DNA from: Kibdelosporangium philippinense | Lineage (GTDB): Bacteria > Actinomycetota > Actinomycetes > Mycobacteriales > Pseudonocardiaceae | Length of the DNA: 64,000 nucleotides | Direction of reading: 5' to 3' | Assembly: GCF_021390435.2 (NCBI RefSeq) | Contig: NZ_JAJVCN010000003.1 | Span: 62,001-126,000, forward strand | Shown: piece by piece, positions 25,901-32,994 of the stretch | Layout of the letters: each line of letters opens with the position of its first letter | Numbering within the stretch: the stretch's first letter is position 1 | Notes under the pieces: model-generated | Database searches by the model: none | What the model saw: the letters and a program-made list of their open reading frames with translations, nothing else | Told to the model about the DNA's origin: nothing | Made by a program: the position numbers and the translations under genes

Positions 25901-26059
25901 CTCGTTGGAGCCGTTCTCCCCGGCTGGCCGTGCCTCGACCGACGCCTGGAACGTCCGGTCGATCTCCCAGTACTGGAGTACCTCGGCCTCGAGCTTGGGG
26001 AAGGACGGCTGGGCGGGCACAGTTGCCTCGCCGCCGTGGGTGGCCTTGGGGTACGGCAT
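22928..26059 (-). CDS. ileS: Isoleucyl-tRNA synthetase
   Basis: Charges tRNA-Ile with isoleucine and edits mischarged valine. About 1,043 residues from ATG 26059 (GAGAGG upstream); an in-frame extension to 26104 would run into the leader. The class I motifs are PHYGHLL (HIGH) and KMSKSLKNY (KMSKS). The CP1 editing insertion includes VWTTTPWTLPSNLA. The length and motif style fit the long, eukaryote-like IleS found in actinobacteria (family knowledge; this type is often less sensitive to mupirocin). A T-box leader directly upstream senses uncharged tRNA-Ile. Confidence 0.97.
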   Translation of the reverse strand: MPYPKATHGGEATVPAQPSFPKLEAEVLQYWEIDRTFQASVEARPAGENGSNEFVFYDGPPFANGLPHYGHLLTGYVKDVVPRFQTMKGKHVERRFGWDTHGMPAEVTAEKELGFKTKADIEAYGVAAFNDACRKSVLRFTSEWRDYVTRQARWVDFDNDYKTLDLDYMESVMWAFKSLWDKGLVYEGFKVMWYCWRCETPLSNTETKMDEVYKDRQDPAVTVSLRLDNGEEALVWTTTPWTLPSNLAAAVHPDVDYVTVEHEGRKYLLAEARVSAYSRELGEDAASRIVARYKGSELVGRRYRPPFDFFYGQQPNAHQILAADYVTTDDGTGIVHIAPAYGEEDKKVTDAAGITVVGPVNPHGEFTDEVAPYVGMHVFDANKVIIRDLKEAGLLLRHETYDHPYPHCWRCDSPLIQRAVSSWFVAVTQFRDRMVELNQLINWVPGHVRDGQFGKWLANAIDWGISRNRYWGSPIPVWRSDNPEYPRTDVYGSLDEIERDFGVRPTDLHRPAIDELVRPNPDDPTGKSMMRRVPEVLDCWFESGSMPFAQVHYPFENRDWFDHHYPGDFIVEYNGQTRGWFYTLHVLATALFDRPSFRSCVAHGIVLGDDGQKMSKSLKNYPDVNEVFERDGSDAMRWFLMASPILRGGNLIVTERGIRDAVRQAVLPLWNSYYFLALYANAEGVEGTWRTDSTHVLDRYILAKTHDLAASVRVALETYDISGACASVREYLEVLTNWYVRRSRDRFWAGDKDAIETLHTVLEVVSRLTAPLLPLTAETVWRGLTGERSVHMTDWPSEDLLPADDALVAGMDRVRQVASAALSLRKANKLRVRLPLARLVVASDDAAVLDPFTDLLKDEVNVKQVELTTDVAAHGHFELVVNARAAGPRLGKDVQTVIKAVKAGEWSTSASGAVVAAGIELQEGEYERRLVTGDHGVAAPLPGGSGLVVLDTDVTPELNDEGLVRDLVRVVQQARRSSGLDVADRISLVLEVTGDVLRAAQHHEKFVASETLAEEVSYGPVGPDAVEGTVGDGVTVRVSVTKR

Positions 26060-26097
26060 GTCCGGGTGCCTCTCGCGGTCGTCTGCCCAAACTGGGG

Positions 26098-26262
26098 ACG
26101 ACACACCAGGCTTTCCTGGCGTACCGCGGTACCACCCCGATTGCTCCCGAAGGAGCCTCTCGTTGACGGCTGTGACGGGCCTACCCGTCCGGTTCTACTG
26201 AGACTCCACGAGTCTGTTCTTCCGGAGGCTCCCCGGTGATGGCCGGATCGGTGCCTGTAGTT
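26098..26262 (-). promoter_or_regulatory. ileS T-box leader with ultrashort stem I (translational type)
   Basis: Minus strand leader. The specifier codon ATC (Ile) is at 26240-26238 in GGCCATCACCGGGGAGCC. A stem with GGACGGGTAGGCCCGTC lies in the middle. The T-box sequence that pairs with the tRNA acceptor end is GGGGTGGTACCGCGG (26138-26124). Downstream, GTCGTC (near 26106) can pair with GACGAC just before the GAGAGG ribosome site. This matches actinobacterial ileS leaders known to control translation instead of termination. Confidence 0.93.
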
Positions 26263-26289
26263 CCAAGGGTACAAACCCCGGCAAACGGG

Positions 26290-27213
26290 TTACGAGCGAG
26301 CCCTCTGCTGTGCGGCGAGAGTGGAATCCGGGCTGCACAGCGCGCACGGGGTGAACCCGAGGTCGCGGGCTTCGGACACCGGCAGCGGCAGGATCGGGCG
26401 GTTGCCGAGCCAGGCGCAGGAGTCCAAGTGGTACCTGGGCCGTTCGTCGATCACGACCACCTCGGCCGAGAGCTCACTGACCACGAGCAGGTCGGTGGCA
26501 TCCGTGGCCTCTTCCGGCGGCTCGATGTTCGCGTCGAGCACCGGCTGCTGAACGGCCGTCACCAGTTCAGGCGGTGAGACGGGCCGCTGGAACGCGGTCG
26601 CCTGGTCCGGCGGTGAGACCGGTCGCTGGAAGGCCGTTGCTTCATCCGGCGGCGCGACCGGCCGTTGGATCACGGTCGCCGACTCCGGCTCTTGCAACGC
26701 GTCCTCGACCGGGCGGAAGTAGCCCGTCGCGGACTCCGGAGGCAGATCGGTGACCGGTTCCTGGACTGCGGTGACCGGCTCCGGCGGAGTGGTGCCGAAG
26801 GGCGGTTCACCGAAGACCGGCGTCTCGTACGAGGGCTCCCGGTCGATTGGCAACGGCGCAGGATCCTGCAACTGCTTCTCGAACGCCTCGAACGACTCGT
26901 CGAAGTCGGACGCGTCCGACTCTCGATGCGGCACGGCAGCCTGAGCCGGGGGTCGCGCTGCTGGAGCCAGCATCGGCTCCTCGGCGGGCCATTCCCTAGC
27001 CGGCGGCTCGTCCGAGACAGAGACAGGATGGCCGGTCGCAGGAGCCTCCTGCGACCGACGACGCCTGTTCTGGGCCCAGTCCCGAAGCATCAGGACACCG
27101 GCGAACACGCTGATGATCACGGAGATCCACGCCCACAGCGTGTTGGCCGTGGTCAGCGCCGCGATCAACAGACCGAGCGACGCCACCACGAGGACCAGGA
27201 CCAGGTACAGCAT
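26290..27213 (-). CDS. Membrane protein with acidic Pro-rich region and C-terminal Cys/His motif
   Basis: 307 residues. Two membrane segments at the N-terminus (about 2-20 and 27-45) are followed by a basic patch (NRRRRS), then an acidic, Pro-rich, probably disordered region with near-repeats (ATAFQRPVSPPDQ twice, VIQRPVAPPDE). The C-terminus (about 258-300) is a compact module, RYHLDSCAWLG...GFTPCALC, resembling the small zinc-binding fold of Ada (Cys at one end, CxxC at the other). It is a conserved neighbour downstream of divIVA in actinobacteria, function unknown. A role in polar growth is suggested only by its place. Confidence 0.72.
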   Translation of the reverse strand: MLYLVLVLVVASLGLLIAALTTANTLWAWISVIISVFAGVLMLRDWAQNRRRRSQEAPATGHPVSVSDEPPAREWPAEEPMLAPAARPPAQAAVPHRESDASDFDESFEAFEKQLQDPAPLPIDREPSYETPVFGEPPFGTTPPEPVTAVQEPVTDLPPESATGYFRPVEDALQEPESATVIQRPVAPPDEATAFQRPVSPPDQATAFQRPVSPPELVTAVQQPVLDANIEPPEEATDATDLLVVSELSAEVVVIDERPRYHLDSCAWLGNRPILPLPVSEARDLGFTPCALCSPDSTLAAQQRARS

Positions 27214-27237
27214 CTTCTAGGTCAGACTCTCGCCAGC

Positions 27238-28077
27238 TCAGCCAGCCTCGGCCGCACGCGGCCCGAACGAATACCCCTGCTGGCTGGCCGACCGGCTCCC
27301 CTCCGACGACGGTGCCGCCGGTGCGCGGTCCTCCAGCTCCCGCAAGGACGACTGCAGGAGGGTCTTCAGGCGCGTGCGGTACTCGCGCTCGAAGGTCCGC
27401 AGCGTGTCCAGCTTCTTCTCGAGGGTGAGTCGTTCCTGCTGTGCCGAGCCGATCAGCTCGGTGTGCTTGCGCTGGGCCTCACGTTCCAGGGCCGTGGCCT
27501 TGTCGCGGGCTTCGCGGGTCAGCGTCTCGGCACGGGTGCGCGCGTCGTTCAGCATGGTCTCGGCCCGGGTACGGGACTCGTTGATCATGGTGTCGGACTT
27601 GGCACGTGCCTCGGACATCAGCTGCTCGGCCTTGGTACGAGCCTCGGCGAGCATGCCGTCAGACTCGGCCTTGGCCTCGCCGGTCAACCGGTCGGCCATC
27701 TCCTGGGCGAGCCCAAGGACCTTGGCCGCCTGGACGTGGTGGTCCCCCCCACCAGCGCCAGGGTTGGTCTGCTCCAGTGCGCTGGGTGGCGGCACCGGGG
27801 TCAGCCGCCGGGACGGCACAGGCTCGTCCACGACGCGGGTCGGAGGGCCGGAGGAGAGGTTGGTCCTGGCGTCGTCCAGATCCGCCCGCGCCGACTCGAG
27901 CTGCGCGTCCAGCTGCTCGACCTGCGCGCGCAGGTCGTTGTTCTCCTCGATCAGCCGGGCCAGTTCGCCCTCGACCAAGTCGAGGAAAGCGTCAACCTCG
28001 TCCTCGTTGTAGCCCCGCTTCCCAATAGGAGGCTTGCTGAACGCGACGTTATGCACGTCAGCGGGGGTCAACGACAT
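27238..28077 (-). CDS. divIVA: DivIVA/Wag31 polar growth scaffold
   Basis: 279 residues. Residues 1-60 hold the DivIVA N-terminal domain (LTPADVHNVAFSKPPIGKRGYNEDEVDAFLDLV) that binds curved membrane. Coiled coils follow at about 30-70 and 135-250, separated by a Pro/Gly-rich linker (80-115). The coil at 140-200 contains runs of SEARAKSDTMINESRTRAE-like near-repeats. In actinobacteria the protein recruits the cell-wall machinery to growing poles and septa. It lies at the distal end of the dcw cluster after sepF and the YggT-like gene. Confidence 0.97.
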   Translation of the reverse strand: MSLTPADVHNVAFSKPPIGKRGYNEDEVDAFLDLVEGELARLIEENNDLRAQVEQLDAQLESARADLDDARTNLSSGPPTRVVDEPVPSRRLTPVPPPSALEQTNPGAGGGDHHVQAAKVLGLAQEMADRLTGEAKAESDGMLAEARTKAEQLMSEARAKSDTMINESRTRAETMLNDARTRAETLTREARDKATALEREAQRKHTELIGSAQQERLTLEKKLDTLRTFEREYRTRLKTLLQSSLRELEDRAPAAPSSEGSRSASQQGYSFGPRAAEAG

Positions 28078-28124
28078 CAGATCACCTCACGCACTCACGG
28101 CCTGCGGGCACCCAGGTTCCCCGT

Positions 28125-28409
28125 TCACCCGGGATACACCAGTCGCATCCCGATGAACACGACCAGCAGCAGCACCATAATCGATAAGTCCAGTCCTACG
28201 CCTCCGATCCGAACCATCGGGATCAACCGACGGAACAAACGGACCGGAGGGTCGGTCACTGTGTAGATGGTCTCCAGCGCAACCGCAACCCCGCCCGCTG
28301 GATGCCACTCGCGGGCGAACGCCCGGACTAGCTCCACGATGACACGAGCGGTGAGCAGTAGCCAGAACGCGAACAACACGTACCAAACGGCTAGGAGCAC
28401 TGGTTCCAC
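28125..28409 (-). CDS. YggT-family membrane protein
   Basis: 94 residues from GTG 28409 (VEPVLLAVWYVLF); a longer frame is unlikely because the family starts at this hydrophobic segment. Two membrane segments (about 3-25 and 65-88) flank the loop with the family motif TDPPVRLFRRLIPMVRIGGVGLDLS. Genes of this family regularly sit between sepF and divIVA. Suggested roles (osmotic tolerance, division) are not proven. The 14-base space to sepF points to one operon. Confidence 0.92.
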   Translation of the reverse strand: MEPVLLAVWYVLFAFWLLLTARVIVELVRAFAREWHPAGGVAVALETIYTVTDPPVRLFRRLIPMVRIGGVGLDLSIMVLLLVVFIGMRLVYPG

Positions 28410-28428
28410 GCTACAACTCTGCCATTCA

Positions 28429-29055
28429 TCAGCCCCTGCTGGCGAACCCGCCCTCAGCGAGTCGCCGCCTGTCCTCGGCGCTGACGTCGACATTCGGCGG
28501 TGAGATCAAGAACACTTTGTTGGTGACCTTGTCCATCGCACCGCGCATCGCGAACGCGAGGCCTGCCGCGAAGTCGACGAGACGCCGCGCGTCCGAGTCG
28601 TCCATCTCGGTCAGGTTCATGATCACCGGGGTGCCCTCGCGGTAGTGCTCGCCGATGGTCCGGGCCTCGATGTAGCTGGTCGGATGCAGTGTGATGATCC
28701 GCCCGAGCGGGGTGGCGGCCGGTGCGGACTCCGGCACGGGGCGCAGCCGCCCGGCCGGCTCACGGTGCGGCTCCACCGCGAGTGCGCCCCTTGTCGGCGG
28801 CGTGTCCCCAGCCCATGCGGGCCGGCCCCTGCCCCGGTCCGCTGGCTGGTAGTCCTGGTCGTCGGCTTCCTCGCGGAAGCCGGAACGGCGCCGGCGAGGG
28901 GCACGCTCCGAATACGCTGAGTAGTCATCCTCGACATACTCCGAGCGGTACCCATCGGAGCGGTACGAGCCGTAGCGCTCGTCCTCGCCCTCGTAGTCCT
29001 CGTCTTCCGCAGGGACCATCCCGAAGTAGGCCTTCAGCTTCTGCAGAGCACTCAT
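28429..29055 (-). CDS. sepF: SepF, FtsZ membrane anchor
   Basis: 208 residues. Residues 1-13 form the amphipathic membrane helix (MSALQKLKAYFGM). Residues 15-105 are acidic and arginine-rich, likely disordered. The SepF core (about 118-200) reads RIITLHPTSYIEARTIGEHYREGTPVIMNL and LVDFAAGLAFAMRGAMDKV. In actinobacteria, which lack FtsA and ZipA, SepF is the essential FtsZ anchor. It follows the YggS-like gene in the cluster. Confidence 0.97.
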   Translation of the reverse strand: MSALQKLKAYFGMVPAEDEDYEGEDERYGSYRSDGYRSEYVEDDYSAYSERAPRRRRSGFREEADDQDYQPADRGRGRPAWAGDTPPTRGALAVEPHREPAGRLRPVPESAPAATPLGRIITLHPTSYIEARTIGEHYREGTPVIMNLTEMDDSDARRLVDFAAGLAFAMRGAMDKVTNKVFLISPPNVDVSAEDRRRLAEGGFASRG

Positions 29056-29149
29056 GCCGTTGCCTTCCCTCCGCGACTCCCCGACATGCGGAAACAGCTA
29101 CCCGATCCACTAATACCCAAAACCGTGGGGACCAGGCCGTGAATCGCAC

Positions 29150-29878
29150 TCAGGGTGAGATTAACGGCCGGTCCCCTAGCAGAGCGGTTCCGACACGCAC
29201 GCAGGTGGACCCGTGCGCGATGGCGGACTCCAGATCGGAGCTCATCCCCGCCGACATCTCGGTCGCCCCGGGATGATCGTTACGGGTCCGCTCGGAGACC
29301 TTTGCCAGCAGGTCAAAGGCATGATCAGCTGACCAGCCCAGTGGCGCGACGGCCATCAGTCCGCTGAGATTCAATTCACCCTTCTGGGCTACCCCGTCGG
29401 CCAGGGCCGCGACCTCGCCGATCGGACACCCGCCGCGGTTCGCGTCACCGTCCAGTGAGACCTGGATGAGGACGTCCAATGGCGAATTTCGGTCACCCGC
29501 TGTCAGCGCCGCGTCCACCGCACGGGCGAGCGCGTCGGCCAGCCGTGGCGAGTCCACGGACTGGACCACCGCGGCCCACCTGGCCACCGAACGGGCCTTG
29601 TTGCGCTGGAGCTGGCCCACCATGTGCCACCGCACGTCGACGCCAGACAGCAATTCACCGACGGACCGAGCCTTCGGCCCGGCTTCTTGATCTTTGTTTT
29701 CGGCCAATTGGACCAAGCCGAGTTCCGCCAGCAGGACGGCGTCCGAAGCCGGGAACCGCTTGGTCACCGGCAGCAACATCACGTCGCTTGGATCCCGGTT
29801 GACCTGCGCACATGCCGCCGCGATCCGATCTTGGACGGTCCGGATGTTCGCCGCGAGCCACTCCCGTCGGCCGGTCAT
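29150..29878 (-). CDS. YggS/PROSC-family PLP homeostasis protein
   Basis: 242 residues from ATG 29878, which overlaps the pgeF stop by 4 bases. It is a single-domain alanine-racemase-like barrel. The PLP lysine is in LLPVTKRFPASD, and HMVGQLQRNKARS and GTALLGDRP (phosphate contact) are recognised family blocks. It binds pyridoxal phosphate and keeps vitamin B6 and amino-acid pools in balance, with no enzyme activity known. One variation: the usual GENR-like motif is replaced by AENKDQEA. Confidence 0.94.
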   Translation of the reverse strand: MTGRREWLAANIRTVQDRIAAACAQVNRDPSDVMLLPVTKRFPASDAVLLAELGLVQLAENKDQEAGPKARSVGELLSGVDVRWHMVGQLQRNKARSVARWAAVVQSVDSPRLADALARAVDAALTAGDRNSPLDVLIQVSLDGDANRGGCPIGEVAALADGVAQKGELNLSGLMAVAPLGWSADHAFDLLAKVSERTRNDHPGATEMSAGMSSDLESAIAHGSTCVRVGTALLGDRPLISP

Positions 29879-30594
29879 GCCGGATCGACCCAAGTCAGGG
29901 CGGCCAATCGCCCAGTGGTCCCTTCCCTGCGGTGACTGAACAGTGAACGATCTTCAACCGTGCACCGCGGGTCGATCCCGATCTTGTTCACCCCGATCGC
30001 GGCGAGCTGCTCCCAGAGTCCGGCACGAAGGTCCAAACCGGTCTTTCCAGACCTGGTCCGCGAGGCGCTGCCCGGCAGGTGTTTGTCTACATCCGCTTGC
30101 ATGTCCGGCGGAACTTCGTAGCACTGACCACAGACCGACGGACCGAGCAGAACCTCGATCCGATTCATGCGTGCTCCCGCATCCTTCATCGCCTGCAGTG
30201 CTGCTGGCAGGACGCCAACACGGGCGCCGACCCGGCCCGCGTGGACCGCGCCGACGACTCCGGCTTCGGGGTCGGCGAGCAACACCGGAACGCAGTCGGC
30301 GACGAGCACCGCGATCGCGAGTCCCGGCTGAGTCGTCACGAGCGCGTCGGTCGCCTCGGCAGGAGTCGTGCGTGGCCCATCGACAACCGTGACGGTCCGG
30401 CCGTGCACCTGTTCCATCCAGACCACGTGGTCCTCGGGAAGTTTCAGGTCACGAGCCAGCCGCCGCCGATTCGCGGACACGGCTTCCGGGTCGTCGCCGA
30501 CATGCGGCCCCAGATTGAACGAGTCGTACGGCTTCGCCGAGACACCACCGGCTCGTGTGGTGACCACCCGCCTGATGCGCAAATCCACTCCCAC
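29875..30594 (-). CDS. pgeF: PgeF (YfiH/DUF152) family, purine nucleoside phosphorylase/laccase-like
   Basis: About 239 residues from GTG 30594 (GTG 30588 is possible). The metal site residues are visible: His in WMEQVHGRT, Cys in VADCVPVLL, His in GAVHAGRVG, with LGPSVCGQCYEV. The usual HAGWRG motif is HAGRVG here. Homologues cleave mis-incorporated D/L-Ser muropeptide precursors in E. coli and act on nucleosides in other systems. The gene is classically next to ftsZ. Its start lies directly after a terminator hairpin, so it may need its own promoter or depend on read-through. Confidence 0.88.
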   Translation of the reverse strand: MGVDLRIRRVVTTRAGGVSAKPYDSFNLGPHVGDDPEAVSANRRRLARDLKLPEDHVVWMEQVHGRTVTVVDGPRTTPAEATDALVTTQPGLAIAVLVADCVPVLLADPEAGVVGAVHAGRVGARVGVLPAALQAMKDAGARMNRIEVLLGPSVCGQCYEVPPDMQADVDKHLPGSASRTRSGKTGLDLRAGLWEQLAAIGVNKIGIDPRCTVEDRSLFSHRREGTTGRLAALTWVDPA

Positions 30595-30603
30595 CCATAA
30601 AAA

Positions 30604-30656
30604 GACTCGTGAGTGGTTTCGCCGGTTAGAACCGGCGAAACCACTCACGAGGGTAG
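30604..30656 (-). terminator. Perfect 22-bp-stem intrinsic terminator after ftsZ
   Basis: Left arm 30607-30628, two-base centre AG, right arm 30631-30652; every base pairs (arm begins CTCGTGAGTGGTTTCGCC). On the minus strand the hairpin is followed by TCTTTTTATGG, giving a T-run, and it starts 10 bases after the ftsZ stop. It should end most ftsZ transcription before pgeF. Confidence 0.93.
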
Positions 30657-30661
30657 TTCGG

Positions 30662-31978
30662 TCAGCGACGCATGAAGGGTGGGACGTCGACCTCGTCGTC
30701 CGGGTCTTCGGTCACCGGGACCGCGCGGCTGGGCAGGTGCCCACGCCCCGTTGAGTCCAGGCCAGTCGCCCGCGGGCCGGGCAGGCTCGTCGGACGCTCG
30801 GTCGGCCGCGGCGCCGCGTACTGCGTCGGCTGCTGCGGAGTGGCCGGCGGGGTGTACGTGGTCGCAGGCGGCTGGGGTGCCGGTTGGATCGTCGGCGCCG
30901 GTTGCGGCTTCGGTTCCGGGGCAGGCTGCGGTGCGGGCCGCGAGACCTGACCGGCCTCGGCCGTCGCCGTCGGCGGGTTGGCCGGCGTGCGCGACGCGAC
31001 CATCTGCGGGTCCAGCTTCTTGTGCGTCGGTGTGCCGCCGTCGAAGCCTGCCGCGATCACGGTCACCCTGACCTCGTCGCCGAGCGAGTCGTCGATCACC
31101 GTTCCGAAGATGATGTTGGCTTCCGGGTGCGCCGACTCCTGAACCAGCGAGGCGGCCTCGTTGATCTCGAAAAGGCCGAGATCCGAGCCACCCGCGATCG
31201 CCAGCAGCACGCCATGGGCACCGTCCATCGAGGCTTCCAGCAGCGGCGAGTTGATCGCCTTCTGCGCAGCCTGGATCGCCCTGCCCTCACCACGGGCCGA
31301 GCCGATACCCATCAACGCCGAACCAGCGCCGGACATAACGCTCTTCACGTCGGCGAAGTCCAGGTTGATCAGACCGGGCGTGGTGATCAGGTCGGTGATG
31401 CCTTGGACACCGGACAGCAGCACCTCGTCGGCCGAGCGGAACGCGTCCATCAGGCTCACGCCGACGTCGCCGAGCTGCAGCAGCCGGTCGTTCGGGATCA
31501 CGATCAGGGTGTCGCACTCGTTGCGCAGCTCGGTGATGCCCTCTTCGGCCTGCCGCGCACGGCGCTTGCCCTCGAAGGAGAACGGCCGCGTGACGACACC
31601 GATCGTCAGCGCGCCGAGCTTGCGCGCGACCGACGCGACGACAGGCGCGCCACCGGTTCCGGTGCCACCGCCCTCGCCAGCGGTCACGAACACCATGTCC
31701 GCGCCCTTGAGGACTTCCTCGATCTCCTCGCGGTGGTCCTCGGCGGCCTTGTGGCCGACCTCAGGATTGGCACCGGCACCGAGGCCACGGGTCAGTTCGC
31801 GGCCGATGTCGAGCTTGACGTCGGCGTCCGACATCAGCAGGGCCTGCGCGTCGGTGTTCACCGCGATGAACTCGACGCCCTTCAGGCCGACCTCGATCAT
31901 CCGGTTGACCGCGTTGACCCCGCCGCCGCCGATACCGACGACCTTGATCACCGCCAAGTAGTTGTGCGGGGGCGTCAT
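30662..31978 (-). CDS. ftsZ: Cell division protein FtsZ
   Basis: Tubulin-like GTPase that forms the Z-ring. 438 residues. The GTP-binding N-domain (about 8-180) has the T3/T4 signature AGEGGGTGTGGAPV, and the C-domain follows to about residue 318. A long Pro/Gln/Ala-rich linker (about 330-420) is disordered. The conserved tail DDEVDVPPFMRR ends the protein and binds SepF and other partners. A GGAGGAAGG ribosome site precedes the ATG. The 248-base gap to ftsQ has its own promoter-like sequence. Confidence 0.98.
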   Translation of the reverse strand: MTPPHNYLAVIKVVGIGGGGVNAVNRMIEVGLKGVEFIAVNTDAQALLMSDADVKLDIGRELTRGLGAGANPEVGHKAAEDHREEIEEVLKGADMVFVTAGEGGGTGTGGAPVVASVARKLGALTIGVVTRPFSFEGKRRARQAEEGITELRNECDTLIVIPNDRLLQLGDVGVSLMDAFRSADEVLLSGVQGITDLITTPGLINLDFADVKSVMSGAGSALMGIGSARGEGRAIQAAQKAINSPLLEASMDGAHGVLLAIAGGSDLGLFEINEAASLVQESAHPEANIIFGTVIDDSLGDEVRVTVIAAGFDGGTPTHKKLDPQMVASRTPANPPTATAEAGQVSRPAPQPAPEPKPQPAPTIQPAPQPPATTYTPPATPQQPTQYAAPRPTERPTSLPGPRATGLDSTGRGHLPSRAVPVTEDPDDEVDVPPFMRR

Positions 31979-32049
31979 CGGTTCCGCCTTCCTCCAGTCA
32001 TAGGTTCACACGTGGTTCACGCCGTTTTGCGTCCGGCGGCCACGCAAAC

Positions 32050-32090
32050 CCTCAACCTCAACCAGAGATTCAGAGTCATGTCAACCCCGT
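32050..32090 (-). promoter_or_regulatory. Candidate ftsZ promoter
   Basis: Minus strand TTGACA (32084-32079) lies about 100 bases before the ftsZ start, in the longest gap of the division operon. The -10 region 17-18 bases on is poor (TTGAGGT). A GGTTGAGGTTGAGG direct repeat overlaps it (32065-32047). Confidence 0.35.
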
Positions 32091-32226
32091 ACGTCCTCAA
32101 CCGTGGACGGTAAAGACGGAACGTGCTCGGGTCCAGCAGCCACGCCGTGTGTGACGCATGCGATCACCCGGCAGCACTAAAAATACCGGGAATTCCGGGA
32201 TTCCGCGTGTCGCCCGATCTCACAGG

Positions 32227-32994
32227 TCAAGAAACGGTCGGTAAATCCGGGGCAGCTACGTCGTACGTCTTGCCAGGGCGTTGCAGCAATGCCGCGAGCA
32301 CCATCGCCTTGCGCTCGGAATCCGCCGCGTTGCCCCACTTCACCAACTGCCCCGTGGTGAGCCTGAGCTGCACGTCGCCTGGGGTCTTGGCGGCCAGCGT
32401 GACCACCCGTTCCTTCAGCTGTGGCGGAATCCTGCCGAGTACGTCGACGACCGCACGGGTCGCCGCGTCACCGGTGCCCAGTGTGGCGACCTCGATCGAC
32501 GGAAGTCCAGCAGGCGCTTGGGGGACGACCGCGTAGTCGGCTCCGGTCGCGTCGACCATGTGTGCGCCGTCGGCGAGCTTGGCGTACGCCACCGGGGTTC
32601 GTTCGGTGATGATGATCTCCACCGTACTCGGCCACGAGCGCTCGACGCTGACTTTCGCGACTCGTGGCAAAGTGGCGACCCGGTCGGCTATCTCGCCGGT
32701 GTCCAACCGGACCAAGGGTTTGCCCATCTCCACGGCGGCGACCGTGCGCACTTCGTCCGGTGTCAGGCCTTCCAGGCCTTGGACGTCGACCGAGCGCACG
32801 CCGAGGACTGGCGTGAACAAGATCACGTAAAGCAAGCCGACGATCCCGAAGAACACCAGAACGACCATCCACCGGCGCATCAACGCCCGGCGGCGGGTCG
32901 GCCGCAGCAGTTCCCGCTTTTCCCTGCGCTCGCGAGCCGCCGCGCCCGCACTGCTGGCGGGGCGGCGGCTCTCGGGACGCGTAGGCGTGGTCAT
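32227..32994 (-). CDS. ftsQ: Cell division protein FtsQ (DivIB-type)
   Basis: 255 residues. A basic cytoplasmic N-terminus (1-42) precedes one membrane segment (about 43-63, VVLVFFGIVGLLYVILF). The POTRA domain begins with VRSVDVQGLEGLTPDEV and continues to residue 140, then the FtsQ/DivIB domain follows (VDATGADYAVVP). It joins FtsL and FtsI at the septum. The start overlaps the murC stop by 4 bases. Confidence 0.95.
   Translation of the reverse strand: MTTPTRPESRRPASSAGAAARERREKRELLRPTRRRALMRRWMVVLVFFGIVGLLYVILFTPVLGVRSVDVQGLEGLTPDEVRTVAAVEMGKPLVRLDTGEIADRVATLPRVAKVSVERSWPSTVEIIITERTPVAYAKLADGAHMVDATGADYAVVPQAPAGLPSIEVATLGTGDAATRAVVDVLGRIPPQLKERVVTLAAKTPGDVQLRLTTGQLVKWGNAADSERKAMVLAALLQRPGKTYDVAAPDLPTVS

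Noticed and set aside
23432..26239. 935-codon plus-strand open frame
   Set aside because: Exact antisense of ileS; long shadow frames are expected in high-GC DNA. No family motif is visible.
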